Positions 25,817-33,930 of a stretch of 64,000 nucleotides of DNA are shown one piece after another. The stretch covers positions 39,899-103,898 of the forward strand of contig NZ_JAEULY010000001.1 of NCBI RefSeq assembly GCF_016793595.1, read 5' to 3'. The translations under genes and the position numbers were made by a program. Under the pieces are notes generated by a model that saw nothing but the letters and a program-made list of their open reading frames with translations, ran no database searches and was not told the DNA's origin. Numbering within the stretch: position 1 is the first letter of the stretch; each line of letters starts with the position of its first letter. This DNA is from Phreatobacter sp. (GTDB lineage Bacteria > Pseudomonadota > Alphaproteobacteria > Rhizobiales > Phreatobacteraceae).

Positions 25817-26800
25817 ATGGCAATCAGGACCGTGCTTACCGAGCGCTTCGGGTTGACCTGGCCCATCGTGCTGGCGCCCATGGCCTTCGTCAGCGGCGGC
25901 GCGCTGGCGCGGGCGGTGACGGCGGCAGGTGGGCTCGGCTTCGTCGGCGGCGGCTATGGCGACAGGGATTGGCTCGCCCGCGAACTCGCGGCCGCCGGCA
26001 ACGGCCCGGTCGGGGTTGGCTTCATCACCTGGTCGCTCGCCCGAAATCCCGATCTCCTGGCGCTCGCGCTTGATCATGCGCCGCGCGCAGTCTTTCTCTC
26101 ATTCGGCGACGTCAGGCCCTTCGCCGCCCGCGTGAAGCGACAGGGCGTGCCGCTGATCGCGCAGGTGCAATCGGTGGAGATGGCGAAGGCGGCGGCCGGC
26201 GAGGGCGCCGACTTCATCGTGGCACAGGGCACGGAGGCCGGCGGCCATGGTGCCGCGCGGGCGACCTTGCCGCTCGTCCCGGCGGTCGTCGACGCTGTCG
26301 GCCGGGTTCCGGTTCTGGCCGCTGGCGGCATCGCTGATGGCCGGGGCCTTGCCGCCGCGCTGATGCTGGGCGCTGTCGGCGTCGTCTGCGGGACCGCCTT
26401 CTACGTGGCCGAGGAATCGCTGGCGGCTCCCGCGGCCAAGGCGGCGGCGGTGGAGGCCGGCGGCGGCGAAACCGGGCGCAGCTCCGTCTACGATACCGTC
26501 CGCGGGTTCGACTGGCCGGCCCCCTTCGATATCCGGCTGGTCGAGAACCCCTTCATCAGCCGCTGGAAGCGGGACGGCGAGGGGCTCGGGCGCAACCTCC
26601 TGACAGAGCGGGCGCGCTACGACCGGGCCCTCGTGGAAAGCGACCTCAGCGTCGCGGCTGTCATAGTCGGCGAGGCCGTCGATTTGGTTCGGGCCGTCGA
26701 GCCGGCGGCCGACATCCTCGCGCGCATGGGGCAGGGAGCGGAGGTCTTGCTTTCCGGCGCCGGGGCGTTGGTCGGGCAAGCCCCTGGTCGCGCCACCTGA
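25817..26800 (+). CDS. Nitronate monooxygenase-like FMN enzyme
   Basis: The protein has 327 residues and the 2-nitropropane dioxygenase fold: TWPIVLAPMAFVSGGALARAVTAAGGLGFVGGG at the start, GADFIVAQGTEAGGHGA at about 133-149 for FMN and substrate contact, and VPVLAAGGIADGRGLAAALMLGAVGVVCGTAF near 170-200. It would oxidise nitronates or related carbanions. It starts 12 bases after the tautomerase and ends the likely operon. Confidence 0.85.
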   Translation: MAIRTVLTERFGLTWPIVLAPMAFVSGGALARAVTAAGGLGFVGGGYGDRDWLARELAAAGNGPVGVGFITWSLARNPDLLALALDHAPRAVFLSFGDVRPFAARVKRQGVPLIAQVQSVEMAKAAAGEGADFIVAQGTEAGGHGAARATLPLVPAVVDAVGRVPVLAAGGIADGRGLAAALMLGAVGVVCGTAFYVAEESLAAPAAKAAAVEAGGGETGRSSVYDTVRGFDWPAPFDIRLVENPFISRWKRDGEGLGRNLLTERARYDRALVESDLSVAAVIVGEAVDLVRAVEPAADILARMGQGAEVLLSGAGALVGQAPGRAT

Positions 26801-26874
26801 CGTGCTCGGCCTTTGACTTGTAGCCCCCGGCCGTGGCACACGGCCCGCTCACCGACAGGATTTGGAGACGGGCC

Positions 26875-27090
26875 GTGGACAGGACCGAGATCACGAAGCT
26901 GCAGGACTATCTGCGCCGCAAGTTCGGCAACGACACCATCAAGCTGCAGCCCAACATGCGGCGCAAGGAAATGGTCGAGGTGATGATCGGCGACGAGCAG
27001 ATCGGCACGCTCTACAAGGACGTGGACGAGGGCGAGACCTCCTACACGGTGACCATTTCGATCCTCGACATCGACCTCGACGAGGCCTGA
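26875..27090 (+). CDS. DUF3126 family protein
   Basis: The protein has 71 residues. The GTG used here gives the family start DRTEITKLQDYLRRKFGN and follows TTGGAGA. An upstream start at 26833 would add 14 residues not expected for the family. The core IGDEQIGTLYKDVDEGETSYTVTISILDIDLDE is highly typical of this small alphaproteobacterial family of unknown function. Confidence 0.83.
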   Translation: MDRTEITKLQDYLRRKFGNDTIKLQPNMRRKEMVEVMIGDEQIGTLYKDVDEGETSYTVTISILDIDLDEA

Positions 27091-27216
27091 GGCGAGCGGC
27101 CGGGCGTTAACCGCTTCTTAAGGAAATCCGCCCGGGCCCTTAACAGAACCTTACCGACGCGCTACCGATTGGGACGTCGCCCTGTGGCTTACGTTCCGTC
27201 AGTCGAGTACCGCGTC

Positions 27217-27537
27217 ATGTCCGCGCAAAGCCTGCAGCTCTTCCATTCGCTCGCCCTCGGTTTCGCCGTTTCCGGACTGCTCGTGGCGCTCTACCGGACG
27301 CTCGCCGACAAGCCCGCGAGTTTCCGTCTGCTGCAGGCCGGCGGCTTCGGCGCGGTGCTGGCCGTGCCGTTCCTCGCCTTCGCGGCCCCCGCGATCATCG
27401 TGCGCAACACGATCCGCGGTCGCCGCATCGAGAACCGGCGGTTCGAATTCGTCTTCCTCGCCACCACGCTGGCGCTGTTCTGGAGCCTGATGTCCGGCCG
27501 TGTCGTGACGATGGTTGCCCGCTCGTTCGGGCTTTAG
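27217..27537 (+). CDS. Small inner-membrane protein (DUF6949-like)
   Basis: The protein has 106 residues from the ATG used here. A TTG at 27169 would add 16 residues. There are three hydrophobic segments: LALGFAVSGLLVALYRTL, GFGAVLAVPFLAFAAPAIIV and FVFLATTLALFWSLMSG. The pattern PASFRLL, RNTIRGRRIENR and the short C-terminus resembles a Hyphomicrobiales membrane family that I recall as DUF6949; this name is uncertain. Function is unknown. Confidence 0.65.
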   Translation: MSAQSLQLFHSLALGFAVSGLLVALYRTLADKPASFRLLQAGGFGAVLAVPFLAFAAPAIIVRNTIRGRRIENRRFEFVFLATTLALFWSLMSGRVVTMVARSFGL

Positions 27538-27550
27538 GCCGCTCTCGCTC

Positions 27551-27597
27551 TTTCTTCACGCGAACCGGTACCCACTTCGCTTGAAAGCGCTTTGGCA
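27551..27597. repeat. Dispersed palindromic repeat, copy 1
   Basis: The core at 27558-27586 (ACGCGAACCGGT, one variable base, CCCACTTCGCTTGAAA) is identical in 28 of 29 bases to a second copy at 51184-51212. It sits between two plus-strand genes. The outer arms (CTTTC/GAAAG) are only partly paired in this copy. The motif belongs to a palindrome family that is common in rhizobial genomes. Confidence 0.75.
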
Positions 27598-27673
27598 GCC
27601 AGCGAAACGCCCCTGACATCCCCTGTCAGCGGAGCGGGCGCAGACTGACCCCGTCACTCACGGGGAAGCTCCC

Positions 27674-28183
27674 ATGCCGATCAGCGCCGCCCATCTCGAC
27701 GCCCGCACCGCGACCCGCGACGGCCGGCACGATTTTGATTTCCTGCTGGGCGCCTGGACGGTGCGGCATCGCCGCCTCAGGACACGGCTCGCCGGTGACA
27801 CGATCTGGGACGATTTCGACGGCACCTGCGCCGCGTTGCCGGTTCTGGGGGGCTTGGGCAATCTCGACGACAACCTCCTGAATCTGCCGGACGGCGCCTA
27901 TCGCGCGGTGACGCTGCGCGCCTACCATGTCGAGGAGCGCTGCTGGTCGATCTGGTGGCTGGACGCGCGCCGCACGGCGATCGACCCGCCGGTGCGCGGC
28001 GCGTTCGAGGACGGTGTCGGCGTGTTCCATGGCGATGACGAACTGGGCGGGCGGCCGGTGAGGGTGCGTTTCGTCTGGACGGACATCACCCCGCATTCGG
28101 CGCGGTGGGAGCAGGCCTTCTCGGGCGACGGTGGCGCGACCTGGGAGGTCAACTGGATCATGGATTTCCGGCGCGCGGCCTGA
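27674..28183 (+). CDS. Conserved hypothetical protein (DUF1579-like)
   Basis: The protein has 169 residues. FDFLLGAWTVRHRRLRTRLAGDTIWDDFDGTCAALPVLGG at the start and RYRA-type strands later (YHVEERCWSIWWLDARR, VFHGDDEL, RFVWTDITPHSARWEQAFS) suggest a lipocalin-like beta barrel as in DUF1579 proteins. It is soluble with no signal peptide. Function is unknown. It stands alone after the palindromic repeat. Confidence 0.62.
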   Translation: MPISAAHLDARTATRDGRHDFDFLLGAWTVRHRRLRTRLAGDTIWDDFDGTCAALPVLGGLGNLDDNLLNLPDGAYRAVTLRAYHVEERCWSIWWLDARRTAIDPPVRGAFEDGVGVFHGDDELGGRPVRVRFVWTDITPHSARWEQAFSGDGGATWEVNWIMDFRRAA

Positions 28184-28259
28184 CGGCAGGCCCGGCGTTC
28201 CGCCGGCTTCTCACGGGATAGCCGGCGTGGCATAGCTCGCGGGCGAGCGGAGGAAACCC

Positions 28260-28790
28260 ATGCCCATCTATGCGATCGACGGCATCAAGCCGGTCCTGCC
28301 TGCCGAAGACCGTTACTTCGTCGCGCCCGACGCCCATGTGATCGGCAACGTTCGCCTCGGCGCGGATGTCGGCATCTGGTTCGGCGCGGTGATCCGCGGC
28401 GACAACGAACCGATCGAGATCGGCGAGCGCACCAACATTCAGGAAATGTGCATGCTGCACACCGATCCCGGCGCGCCGATGACCATCGGCGCGGATTGCA
28501 CGATCGGCCACAAGGTGATCCTGCACGGCTGCGTCATCGGGTCATCGACGCTGATCGGCATGGGCTCGACCATCCTCAACCGCGCGCGGATTGGCAATAA
28601 CTGCCTCGTCGGCGCCAATTCGCTGGTCACCGAAGGCAAGGAGTTTCCGGACAATTCGCTGATCGTCGGCGCACCCGCCCGTGCGGTGCGGACGCTGGAC
28701 GAGGCGGCCATCGCGCGCCTGAAGGTCTCGGCGGCGCACTACGTGCAGAACGCCTACCGGTTCAAGAAGGGCCTGACCCAGGTCGGGTGA
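28260..28790 (+). CDS. Gamma-type carbonic anhydrase family protein
   Basis: The protein has 176 residues, a left-handed beta-helix of hexapeptide repeats (VIGNVRLGADVGIWFGAVIRGDNEPIEIGE). His residues in MLHTDPG and GHKVILHGC are in place for the inter-subunit zinc site. The family includes carbonic anhydrases and complex I-associated proteins; activity should not be assumed. The next gene starts after a four-base gap, so they are cotranscribed. Confidence 0.87.
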   Translation: MPIYAIDGIKPVLPAEDRYFVAPDAHVIGNVRLGADVGIWFGAVIRGDNEPIEIGERTNIQEMCMLHTDPGAPMTIGADCTIGHKVILHGCVIGSSTLIGMGSTILNRARIGNNCLVGANSLVTEGKEFPDNSLIVGAPARAVRTLDEAAIARLKVSAAHYVQNAYRFKKGLTQVG

Positions 28791-28794
28791 CGCC

Positions 28795-29400
28795 ATGGCG
28801 ATGCCGGTTGTCGACTTTCTCTACGAATTCGCCTCGACCTATTCCTATCCGGCGGCCATGCGGATCGAGGCGGTGGCGGAGGCGGCCGGTGTGGCGGTCC
28901 GCTGGCGGCCGTTCCTGCTCGGGCCGATCTTCGCGGAAGCGGGCTGGACGACCTCGCCGTTCAACCTCATTCCCGCCAAGGGGCGGAACATGTGGCGCGA
29001 CCTCGAGCGGACCACGGCGGCCATGGGCCTGCCGTTCCGCCGGCCCGATCCGTTTCCGCAGAACAGCCTGCTGGCCGCCCGCATCGCGACGGCGCTTCCG
29101 GACGACGGCAGGCGCGCGGCCTTCTCGAAGGAGGTCTATCGCGCCGAGTTCGGCGAGGGTCTCGCGATTTCCGATCCCGAAGTGCTCGGCGCGATCCTCA
29201 AACGGTTGGGTATCGAGCCGGCTCCGCTCATCGTCGCGGCGGGTTCGGATCAGGTGAAGCAGGTGCTGCGCGCGACGACGGACGACGCCAAGGCGAAGGG
29301 CCTGTTCGGTGCGCCGAGCATCGTGACCGCCGATGGCGAACTGTTCTGGGGCAATGACCGCGTCGAGCAGGCGGTGGCGTGGGCGACAAAGCCTACTTGA
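28795..29400 (+). CDS. 2-hydroxychromene-2-carboxylate isomerase family protein
   Basis: The protein has 201 residues with a thioredoxin fold of the kappa-GST/DsbA type. DFLYEFASTYSYPAAMRIEA at 6-25 carries the glutathione-contact region, followed by WRPFLLGPIF, KGRNMWRDLER and the end GAPSIVTADGELFWGNDRVEQ. Classical members isomerise a naphthalene degradation intermediate with glutathione. The real substrate here is unknown. It overlaps the convergent small gene by eight bases. Confidence 0.87.
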   Translation: MAMPVVDFLYEFASTYSYPAAMRIEAVAEAAGVAVRWRPFLLGPIFAEAGWTTSPFNLIPAKGRNMWRDLERTTAAMGLPFRRPDPFPQNSLLAARIATALPDDGRRAAFSKEVYRAEFGEGLAISDPEVLGAILKRLGIEPAPLIVAAGSDQVKQVLRATTDDAKAKGLFGAPSIVTADGELFWGNDRVEQAVAWATKPT

Positions 29401-29623
29401 GGCCTCCTGGTTTCAGGTGAGGATGCATCCTGCAAATCGGATTGATCATCTCGTCCAATATTTCCCCCATCACCCTGCCGATGGCTCGCTTTAGGGCCTT
29501 CTTTTCGTCATCGGTCTCGCAGATGCGCAGTCCCGCCGCGACCGCTTGGTCCATCTCAGCGCCCCACACCAGTGCCCGATCCATGAGAAATCGGGCGACA
29601 TCCTCCGAGAACACCGGTGTCAT
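29393..29623 (-). CDS. Small conserved hypothetical protein
   Basis: The protein has 76 residues and is mostly helical: DVARFLMDRALVWGAEMDQAVAAGLRICETDDEKKALKRAIGRVMGEILDEM. Two Cys are present (RICET and NPICRMH). Its end overlaps the end of the isomerase gene by eight bases in a tail-to-tail arrangement. I do not recognise the family. The 153 bases between its start and the next gene show no other gene. Confidence 0.6.
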   Translation of the reverse strand: MTPVFSEDVARFLMDRALVWGAEMDQAVAAGLRICETDDEKKALKRAIGRVMGEILDEMINPICRMHPHLKPGGLK

Positions 29624-29776
29624 CGGTCTGGCTCCTGCGTCGTCCTGAGCGGATCTATCCTCGCATCAAAAGGTGACGGCCGGCCCTCTTTCTGAGGTAC
29701 CGGCCGTCTATCGCGAACCCGGTCTGGGGACGGGGAGGGGTGGGACGTGACCGAGGACGCGAATTCCTGAAATGCG

Positions 29777-30412
29777 TTATTGCGAGGCGACCGCGGCGGG
29801 AGCCGAGGCCGGGCCGATGGTGACCCAGCGGTCGGGGTCGGTCTCGGACTGGCGCTTCACGAAGCGGTAGCCGGTCTGGCTCCAGAGGCGAATCTCGTCC
29901 GTCTCGTTGTCCAGGACGTAGTCGCCACGGTCCGTGCGAACCGTGAGGATGGCGTGGCCGTCGCCCTTGCGGTCACGGACCACCGTGATGAGCAGGGCGC
30001 TGGCCGGAAAGCCGGCGCGGATCAGCATCTGCTTCTTCAGCAGCACGTAGTCCTCGCAGTCGCCGCGACCCGAAATGGGATAGGTCCAGTGCTCCTCGAC
30101 GCCGTACTGGTCCATGTCGGTCACCGGCTCGATGGCGGTGTTCACATGGGCGTTGATGCGGGTGAGCGCGGCCCAGTTGGCGCGGTCCGAGCGGACGAGT
30201 TCGATCTGTGCCGGGCGTGCCTGGCAGTCGGCCGGAAAGTCCCGGCAGAACTGCCGCCAGCCGATCGGCGCCGATGTCGCGCCCATTTCCCCGAGAAAAG
30301 CTGCCTGGCGCTGCTGCGCCGAGGCCTCCGAAATCGGCAGCGAAACAAGGAGGCCGGCGACCAGCGCGCCTGCCACACCCCAGTTCGACCAGCCGGTCGC
30401 CCCACCCTGCAT
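29777..30412 (-). CDS. BTLCP transglutaminase-like cysteine peptidase (LapG family)
   Basis: The protein has 211 residues. The start at 30412 has GGAGGGAC upstream. It has a signal peptide ending at ASAQ, then IGWRQFCRDFPADCQ, the catalytic Cys in GRGDCEDYVLLKKQ, His in GDGHAILTVRT and Asp in YVLDNETDEI. LapG of this family cleaves biofilm adhesins in the periplasm under c-di-GMP control. No lapD or adhesin gene is in the window, so that role is only suggested. Confidence 0.85.
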   Translation of the reverse strand: MQGGATGWSNWGVAGALVAGLLVSLPISEASAQQRQAAFLGEMGATSAPIGWRQFCRDFPADCQARPAQIELVRSDRANWAALTRINAHVNTAIEPVTDMDQYGVEEHWTYPISGRGDCEDYVLLKKQMLIRAGFPASALLITVVRDRKGDGHAILTVRTDRGDYVLDNETDEIRLWSQTGYRFVKRQSETDPDRWVTIGPASAPAAVASQ

Positions 30413-30774
30413 TGACGTGTCCCTCCGTCGATGGCTGGACACTGGCAGGCGGCTTTTGCGGCGCGCTGAAACCGATTGGTGAAAGGCGATGGATTTGGGT
30501 CAGGGTTCGTTCAGGTTGACGGCGCGTGGATTCACCACGGTGGATCGCGATCTGATTCAGCGAAATTGCGTAAGATGCTGAAATGGCGAGGCAATATTCC
30601 GTGTTGCGCCCGCGGCTGGTTGGCGCGGCGTTACCATCGGCGCGGCGGCGGCCGGCGATCCGTTAATGGCGGAACGGGGATTGTCGGGGGTGGTTTACCC
30701 GCGCTTCAGCACGTCGCGAGCCCGCAGCGGCCAAGGCTTTGGAGGATGGGTCGGAACTGGCCGCCGGGGGCTGG
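30413..30774. other. Gap of 362 bases with no gene
   Basis: This stretch lies upstream of the BTLCP gene and downstream of the PilZ gene, both on the minus strand. I see no convincing ORF, tRNA or hairpin-terminator. It should hold the promoter of the BTLCP gene and the 3' end of the PilZ transcript. It is somewhat less GC-rich in the middle, around 30520-30590. Confidence 0.5.
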
Positions 30775-31434
30775 TCAGTTCGGGAACAGGACCGGCTCGG
30801 GATCGGCCTTCAGATCCGCGCCGAGCTCCTGGCCGAGCGCGATGATCGTCTCGATCGGCTGCTGGCGGGAGAATTCCACCGCCACGCCCTTGTCGAGAAT
30901 GCGCACGACGCGCGCCATGGTCCGTGAGATCTGCACGATATCGCCGGGCTTGAGATCCTCGGCGCCGCCGATGGCCGCGCCCGACAGCGAGATGTCGAGG
31001 ACACGCACCGGCACCTTCTCGCCGACCGGCGTGGTGATGGTGGTGAAGGGATTGCGCGGAATGACGCGCTCGTGCCGCCGGTCCTCCGGCAGGCCGAGGA
31101 TCTGGCGGTTGGCGAGCCAGGTGAGCTGGTCCGCCAGTTTGTCGCGCTTCCTGAGCGAGGCCTCGATGGTCATCGAGAAGCCGGTATCGTTGACGCGGAC
31201 GATCATGCCCTCGATACGGCCGATATGGTCGAGATAGGCGATGACGCGCTCGCCGAGCTTGCCGACGACGGGCGCGACGATGGCCGCGCCGCCGGGAGAC
31301 ATGTCCACGACCTGACAGGGAAACTCGCGCCGGTCGGAGAGCATGAAGCGGCCAAGCACGTCCACCCGCACGCGCTGAAAGCGGCGATTTTCTTCCGACG
31401 AGGGCGCGGACAGGATTTTCGCTAGCGCTGACAT
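30775..31434 (-). CDS. Protein with two PilZ domains
   Basis: The protein has 219 residues from the ATG at 31434; a TTG at 31443 is possible. There are two copies of the PilZ pattern. The first is NRRFQRVRV with DMSPGGAAI at about 17-55; the second is DRRHERVIPRN with DISLSGAAIGG at about 120-160. PilZ domains bind c-di-GMP through RxxxR and (D/N)xSxxG. Both motifs look usable here, so the protein may bind two ligand pairs. No effector domain is fused. Confidence 0.82.
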   Translation of the reverse strand: MSALAKILSAPSSEENRRFQRVRVDVLGRFMLSDRREFPCQVVDMSPGGAAIVAPVVGKLGERVIAYLDHIGRIEGMIVRVNDTGFSMTIEASLRKRDKLADQLTWLANRQILGLPEDRRHERVIPRNPFTTITTPVGEKVPVRVLDISLSGAAIGGAEDLKPGDIVQISRTMARVVRILDKGVAVEFSRQQPIETIIALGQELGADLKADPEPVLFPN

Positions 31435-31520
31435 GTTCGGCAAAATTCGAGCATCGACCTGCCGAAGATTAAGGAAGGGGCGTTAACGTGTCGTTGCCAT
31501 TACCGGAATCTATCGCACGA

Positions 31521-32114
31521 TCAAGCGGCATTCCCGCCCTGGATCAGCCGCAGGGCCGGACGGCTATCGAGAACGACGGTCGCTGGAGCGATGGCGGGGA
31601 CGATTGCGGGCGCCGGCTGCCAGCTTGGCCAGAGGAGGCGGGCGCTGCCGAGCGACAGGGCGACGATCTGGTCGCGGCCCATCCAGTAGGGCTGCTCGGC
31701 GGCGGACAGGCAACCGATCATGCGCGCGCCCAGGCGCGCGCGGTGGACCAGCGGCAGCACCACGGCCTCGAGAGCGACGGTGCGCCCCTCGGCGGTCGCC
31801 CCGAACAGGGACATGATGAGGCCGGCCTGCGCGGCATGGGCGTCGGACAGCGTGCGCGCGACCTGGCGGCGATCGTCGGCCCCGAGGCCGGCGAGGAAAT
31901 CCGCACCCTTCATGTCGCGAGCGAAGGTCTGACAGATGCGCGAGCCGGCGAGGCGATAGAAGATCTGGCCCGTGGCGTCGCGCTCCAGAATGAAGGTGTC
32001 GGCGAGCACGGGCGCGATCTCGCGCGGCTCGATCTCCGCGCGATCCGGGGCCGGGCGGCCGGCGCGCAGGCTGTTCCAGTAGGCGAAGAGCGTGCGGCTT
32101 TCGGTGTGATGCAT
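31521..32114 (-). CDS. PAS domain protein of the DUF1457 (PAS_5) type
   Basis: The protein has 197 residues. SRTLFAYWNSLRAGRPAPDRAEIEPREIAPVLADTFILERDATGQIFYRLAGSRICQTFARDMKG at 6-70 is the hallmark of this alphaproteobacterial PAS family (PF07310). There is no kinase or output domain, and the C-terminal third is low-complexity Ala/Pro. The role is unknown, presumably sensing. GAGGG precedes the ATG. It faces a 480-base region upstream of a rhomboid gene. Confidence 0.8.
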   Translation of the reverse strand: MHHTESRTLFAYWNSLRAGRPAPDRAEIEPREIAPVLADTFILERDATGQIFYRLAGSRICQTFARDMKGADFLAGLGADDRRQVARTLSDAHAAQAGLIMSLFGATAEGRTVALEAVVLPLVHRARLGARMIGCLSAAEQPYWMGRDQIVALSLGSARLLWPSWQPAPAIVPAIAPATVVLDSRPALRLIQGGNAA

Positions 32115-32394
32115 GGCGACCCTCGTCTGTGCCGGTTCGGGACAGGGATGGGCTGTCCGGGCGACCTGGGGAGAGGCTCAGCACCGGGCGTGCCATGACG
32201 GCCGGCGCGGGGCAGGGTTAACGACCGGTGACCGGGGTAAGGTTAAGAGAGGGTTTCGATTGCGGCGCCGCGGCCGGCGTGGTTCTTCGGGGGCGTTCCA
32301 CGAATTCGGACCGGCGGTGTCGACTCCGCCTCCGGGCCGCTCAACTTCAAGGGCTACTTTCTCCGGGGACAGGAGGAGAGGGAGACGTGACAAA
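32115..32394. other. Intergenic leader region before the RNA element
   Basis: These 280 bases separate the minus-strand PAS gene from the hairpin-terminator element. They include GGCGG-T-GTCGAC-T-CCGCC at 32313-32330, a short self-complementary stretch, and a strong AGGAGGAG ribosome-like sequence near 32370-32380. That sequence precedes a GTG (32387), which would open a 57-codon frame running through the terminator. I see no convincing full gene. Confidence 0.4.
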
Positions 32395-32460
32395 CAGGAC
32401 CGGTTCGCCGGTTCTGACGCTCCAGCCGGGGAGGGATCGCAAGATCTCTCCCCTTTTTTT
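32395..32460 (+). ncRNA. Two-hairpin RNA element (sRNA 3' end or attenuator)
   Basis: The first hairpin pairs CAGGACCGG with CCGGTTCTG around a TTCG tetraloop (32395-32416). The second pairs GGGGAGGGATC with GATCTCTCCCC around GCAA, followed by seven Ts (32428-32460). Each stem has one G-T pair. UUCG and GNRA loops plus a U-run strongly suggest a transcribed RNA. No plus-strand gene precedes it, so it ends a small RNA or attenuates the rhomboid gene 135 bases downstream. Confidence 0.5.
32428..32460 (+). terminator. Strong rho-independent terminator
   Basis: An 11-pair stem with a GCAA loop is followed directly by TTTTTTT. It reads on the plus strand only, because no T-run flanks it on the minus strand. 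It lies upstream of the rhomboid gene rather than after a plus-strand gene. Confidence 0.75.
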
Positions 32461-32595
32461 GTCCGCGCGCCTGTTCGGGCCCCGTTTTCCCGTGCATTCG
32501 GTCCTGCAGGGCAGCGCAGCGCTGCCGCCGACCTCGACTCCGCGCCATGGCTCGGCCTAGACAGGGCCTCCCGCCGGAGAAAGCGCATCCACACC

Positions 32596-33330
32596 GTGTC
32601 CGACCGCGAACCGATCCTCAACATTCCCGGCGTGGTCTCGGCGCTGACGGGCGCGATGATCCTGATCCACGCGGCACGCGACTGGCTGATCGGCGAGGAT
32701 GCCGACCGGCAGGTGCTGTTGACCTTCGCCTTCATCCCCGCGCGGTTCGAGCGGTCGCTGGCGGCGTCATGGGGGTTTCCGGGCGGCGTCGGCGGCGATG
32801 TCTGGACCTTCGTGACCTATGCCTTCCTCCACGCGGACTGGACGCATCTCGGCGTCAACGTGCTGTGGTTCCTCGTCTTCGGCTCGGCGGTGGCGCGCCG
32901 TTTCGGCACGCTGCGCAGCCTGCTGTTCTTTGCCGCGACTTCGGCCGCGGGGGCTCTTGCTCATCTCGCCGCCGTCGGCACCGCCTTCGTGCCGGTGATC
33001 GGCGCGTCCGCCGCCGTCTCGGGGTTCACGGCTGCGGCGCTGCGCTTCGTATTCCAGATGGGCGGGCCGCTCGGCGCCATGCGCGCCAGCACGGAGGATG
33101 CCTATCGCCAGCCGGCGCTCAGCCTTGCCGAGATGGTCCGCAACGGGCCGATCATGGGCATGACGGCGGTGTGGATCGCGCTCAACGTGGCTTTCGGTGC
33201 CATCAACCTGCCAATGCCGGGTTTCGAGGGACAGATCGCCTGGCAGGCCCATCTCGGCGGTTTTGCCGCAGGGCTCCTGCTGTTCCGCCTGTTCGATCCC
33301 GTGCCCGCCGGCTCCATCACCGCGCGATAG
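32596..33330 (+). CDS. Rhomboid family intramembrane serine protease
   Basis: The protein has 244 residues from the GTG at 32596, with a weak ribosome site. Six or more membrane segments are visible. Family marks are FLHADWTHLGVNVLWFLVFG (about 73-92), the catalytic Ser in GASAAVSGFTAAALR (usually GASG or GxSG; here the fourth residue is Ala) and the catalytic His in WQAHLGGFAAGLLLF near the end. It cleaves membrane proteins within the bilayer. The natural target is unknown. A terminator-like RNA element lies upstream. Confidence 0.83.
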   Translation: MSDREPILNIPGVVSALTGAMILIHAARDWLIGEDADRQVLLTFAFIPARFERSLAASWGFPGGVGGDVWTFVTYAFLHADWTHLGVNVLWFLVFGSAVARRFGTLRSLLFFAATSAAGALAHLAAVGTAFVPVIGASAAVSGFTAAALRFVFQMGGPLGAMRASTEDAYRQPALSLAEMVRNGPIMGMTAVWIALNVAFGAINLPMPGFEGQIAWQAHLGGFAAGLLLFRLFDPVPAGSITAR

Positions 33331-33474
33331 GACAAGTCCTGCTGCATTTGCCGGTCGGGGGGTCTTGTCAGCGAAGCCAAACGTTGGAAATACTTGCCTT
33401 CCGGGAGACCGGGCAGGCTTGACGTGGGCGTGTCGGCTCGGAGCGCGTCCACCATGCAACCGGAGGCGCGCGCG

Positions 33475-33906
33475 ATGAACGTGAAGAGCATTCTGGACAT
33501 CAAGGGCAGGGCGGTCGACACGATCGCCGCCGACGCGTCGCTTGCCGATGCGGCGCACATGCTCGCGGACAAGAGGATCGGTGCCGTCGTGGTGACGGGA
33601 ACAGGCTACGGCGTCGCCGGCATCCTGTCCGAGCGCGACATCGTCCGTCAGGTGTCGGAGCGCGGCGCGGCGGCGCTCGACCGGACGGTCGGCGAAACCA
33701 TGACGACGAAGGTGGTGACCTGCACGGAAGCCGATTCCATCGGCCAACTGATGGAGCGCATGACGTCGGGCAAGTTTCGCCACCTGCCGGTGGTCGAGGG
33801 CGGCCGACTGGTCGGCATCGTCTCGATCGGCGACGTGGTGAAGTGGCGGCTCGCGGAAATCGAGAACGAGCACGAGGCGCTCAAGGGCTACATCATGAAC
33901 TCCTGA
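33475..33906 (+). CDS. CBS domain pair protein
   Basis: The protein has 143 residues. The ATG with GGAGG nine bases upstream gives the family start MNVKSILDIKG. Two CBS repeats follow: DTIAADASLADAAHMLADKRIGAVVVTG and VVTCTEADSIGQLMERMTSGKFRHLPVVEGGRLVGIVSIGDVVKW. Such stand-alone CBS pairs bind adenine nucleotides and regulate partners; the partner here is unknown. It converges on the patatin gene, 24 bases away. Confidence 0.88.
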   Translation: MNVKSILDIKGRAVDTIAADASLADAAHMLADKRIGAVVVTGTGYGVAGILSERDIVRQVSERGAAALDRTVGETMTTKVVTCTEADSIGQLMERMTSGKFRHLPVVEGGRLVGIVSIGDVVKWRLAEIENEHEALKGYIMNS

Positions 33907-33930
33907 CGCCGGAAGCGTCGGGAGGGGGCG

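Noticed and set aside
30476..31237. 253-residue plus-strand frame across the 30.4-30.8 kb gap and the PilZ gene
   Set aside because: No ribosome site or motif. Most of it is antisense to a clear PilZ protein.
32228..32560. 110-codon plus-strand frame over the terminator
   Set aside because: It runs through an 11-pair terminator and has no family features. Kept only as a possible short leader from GTG 32387.
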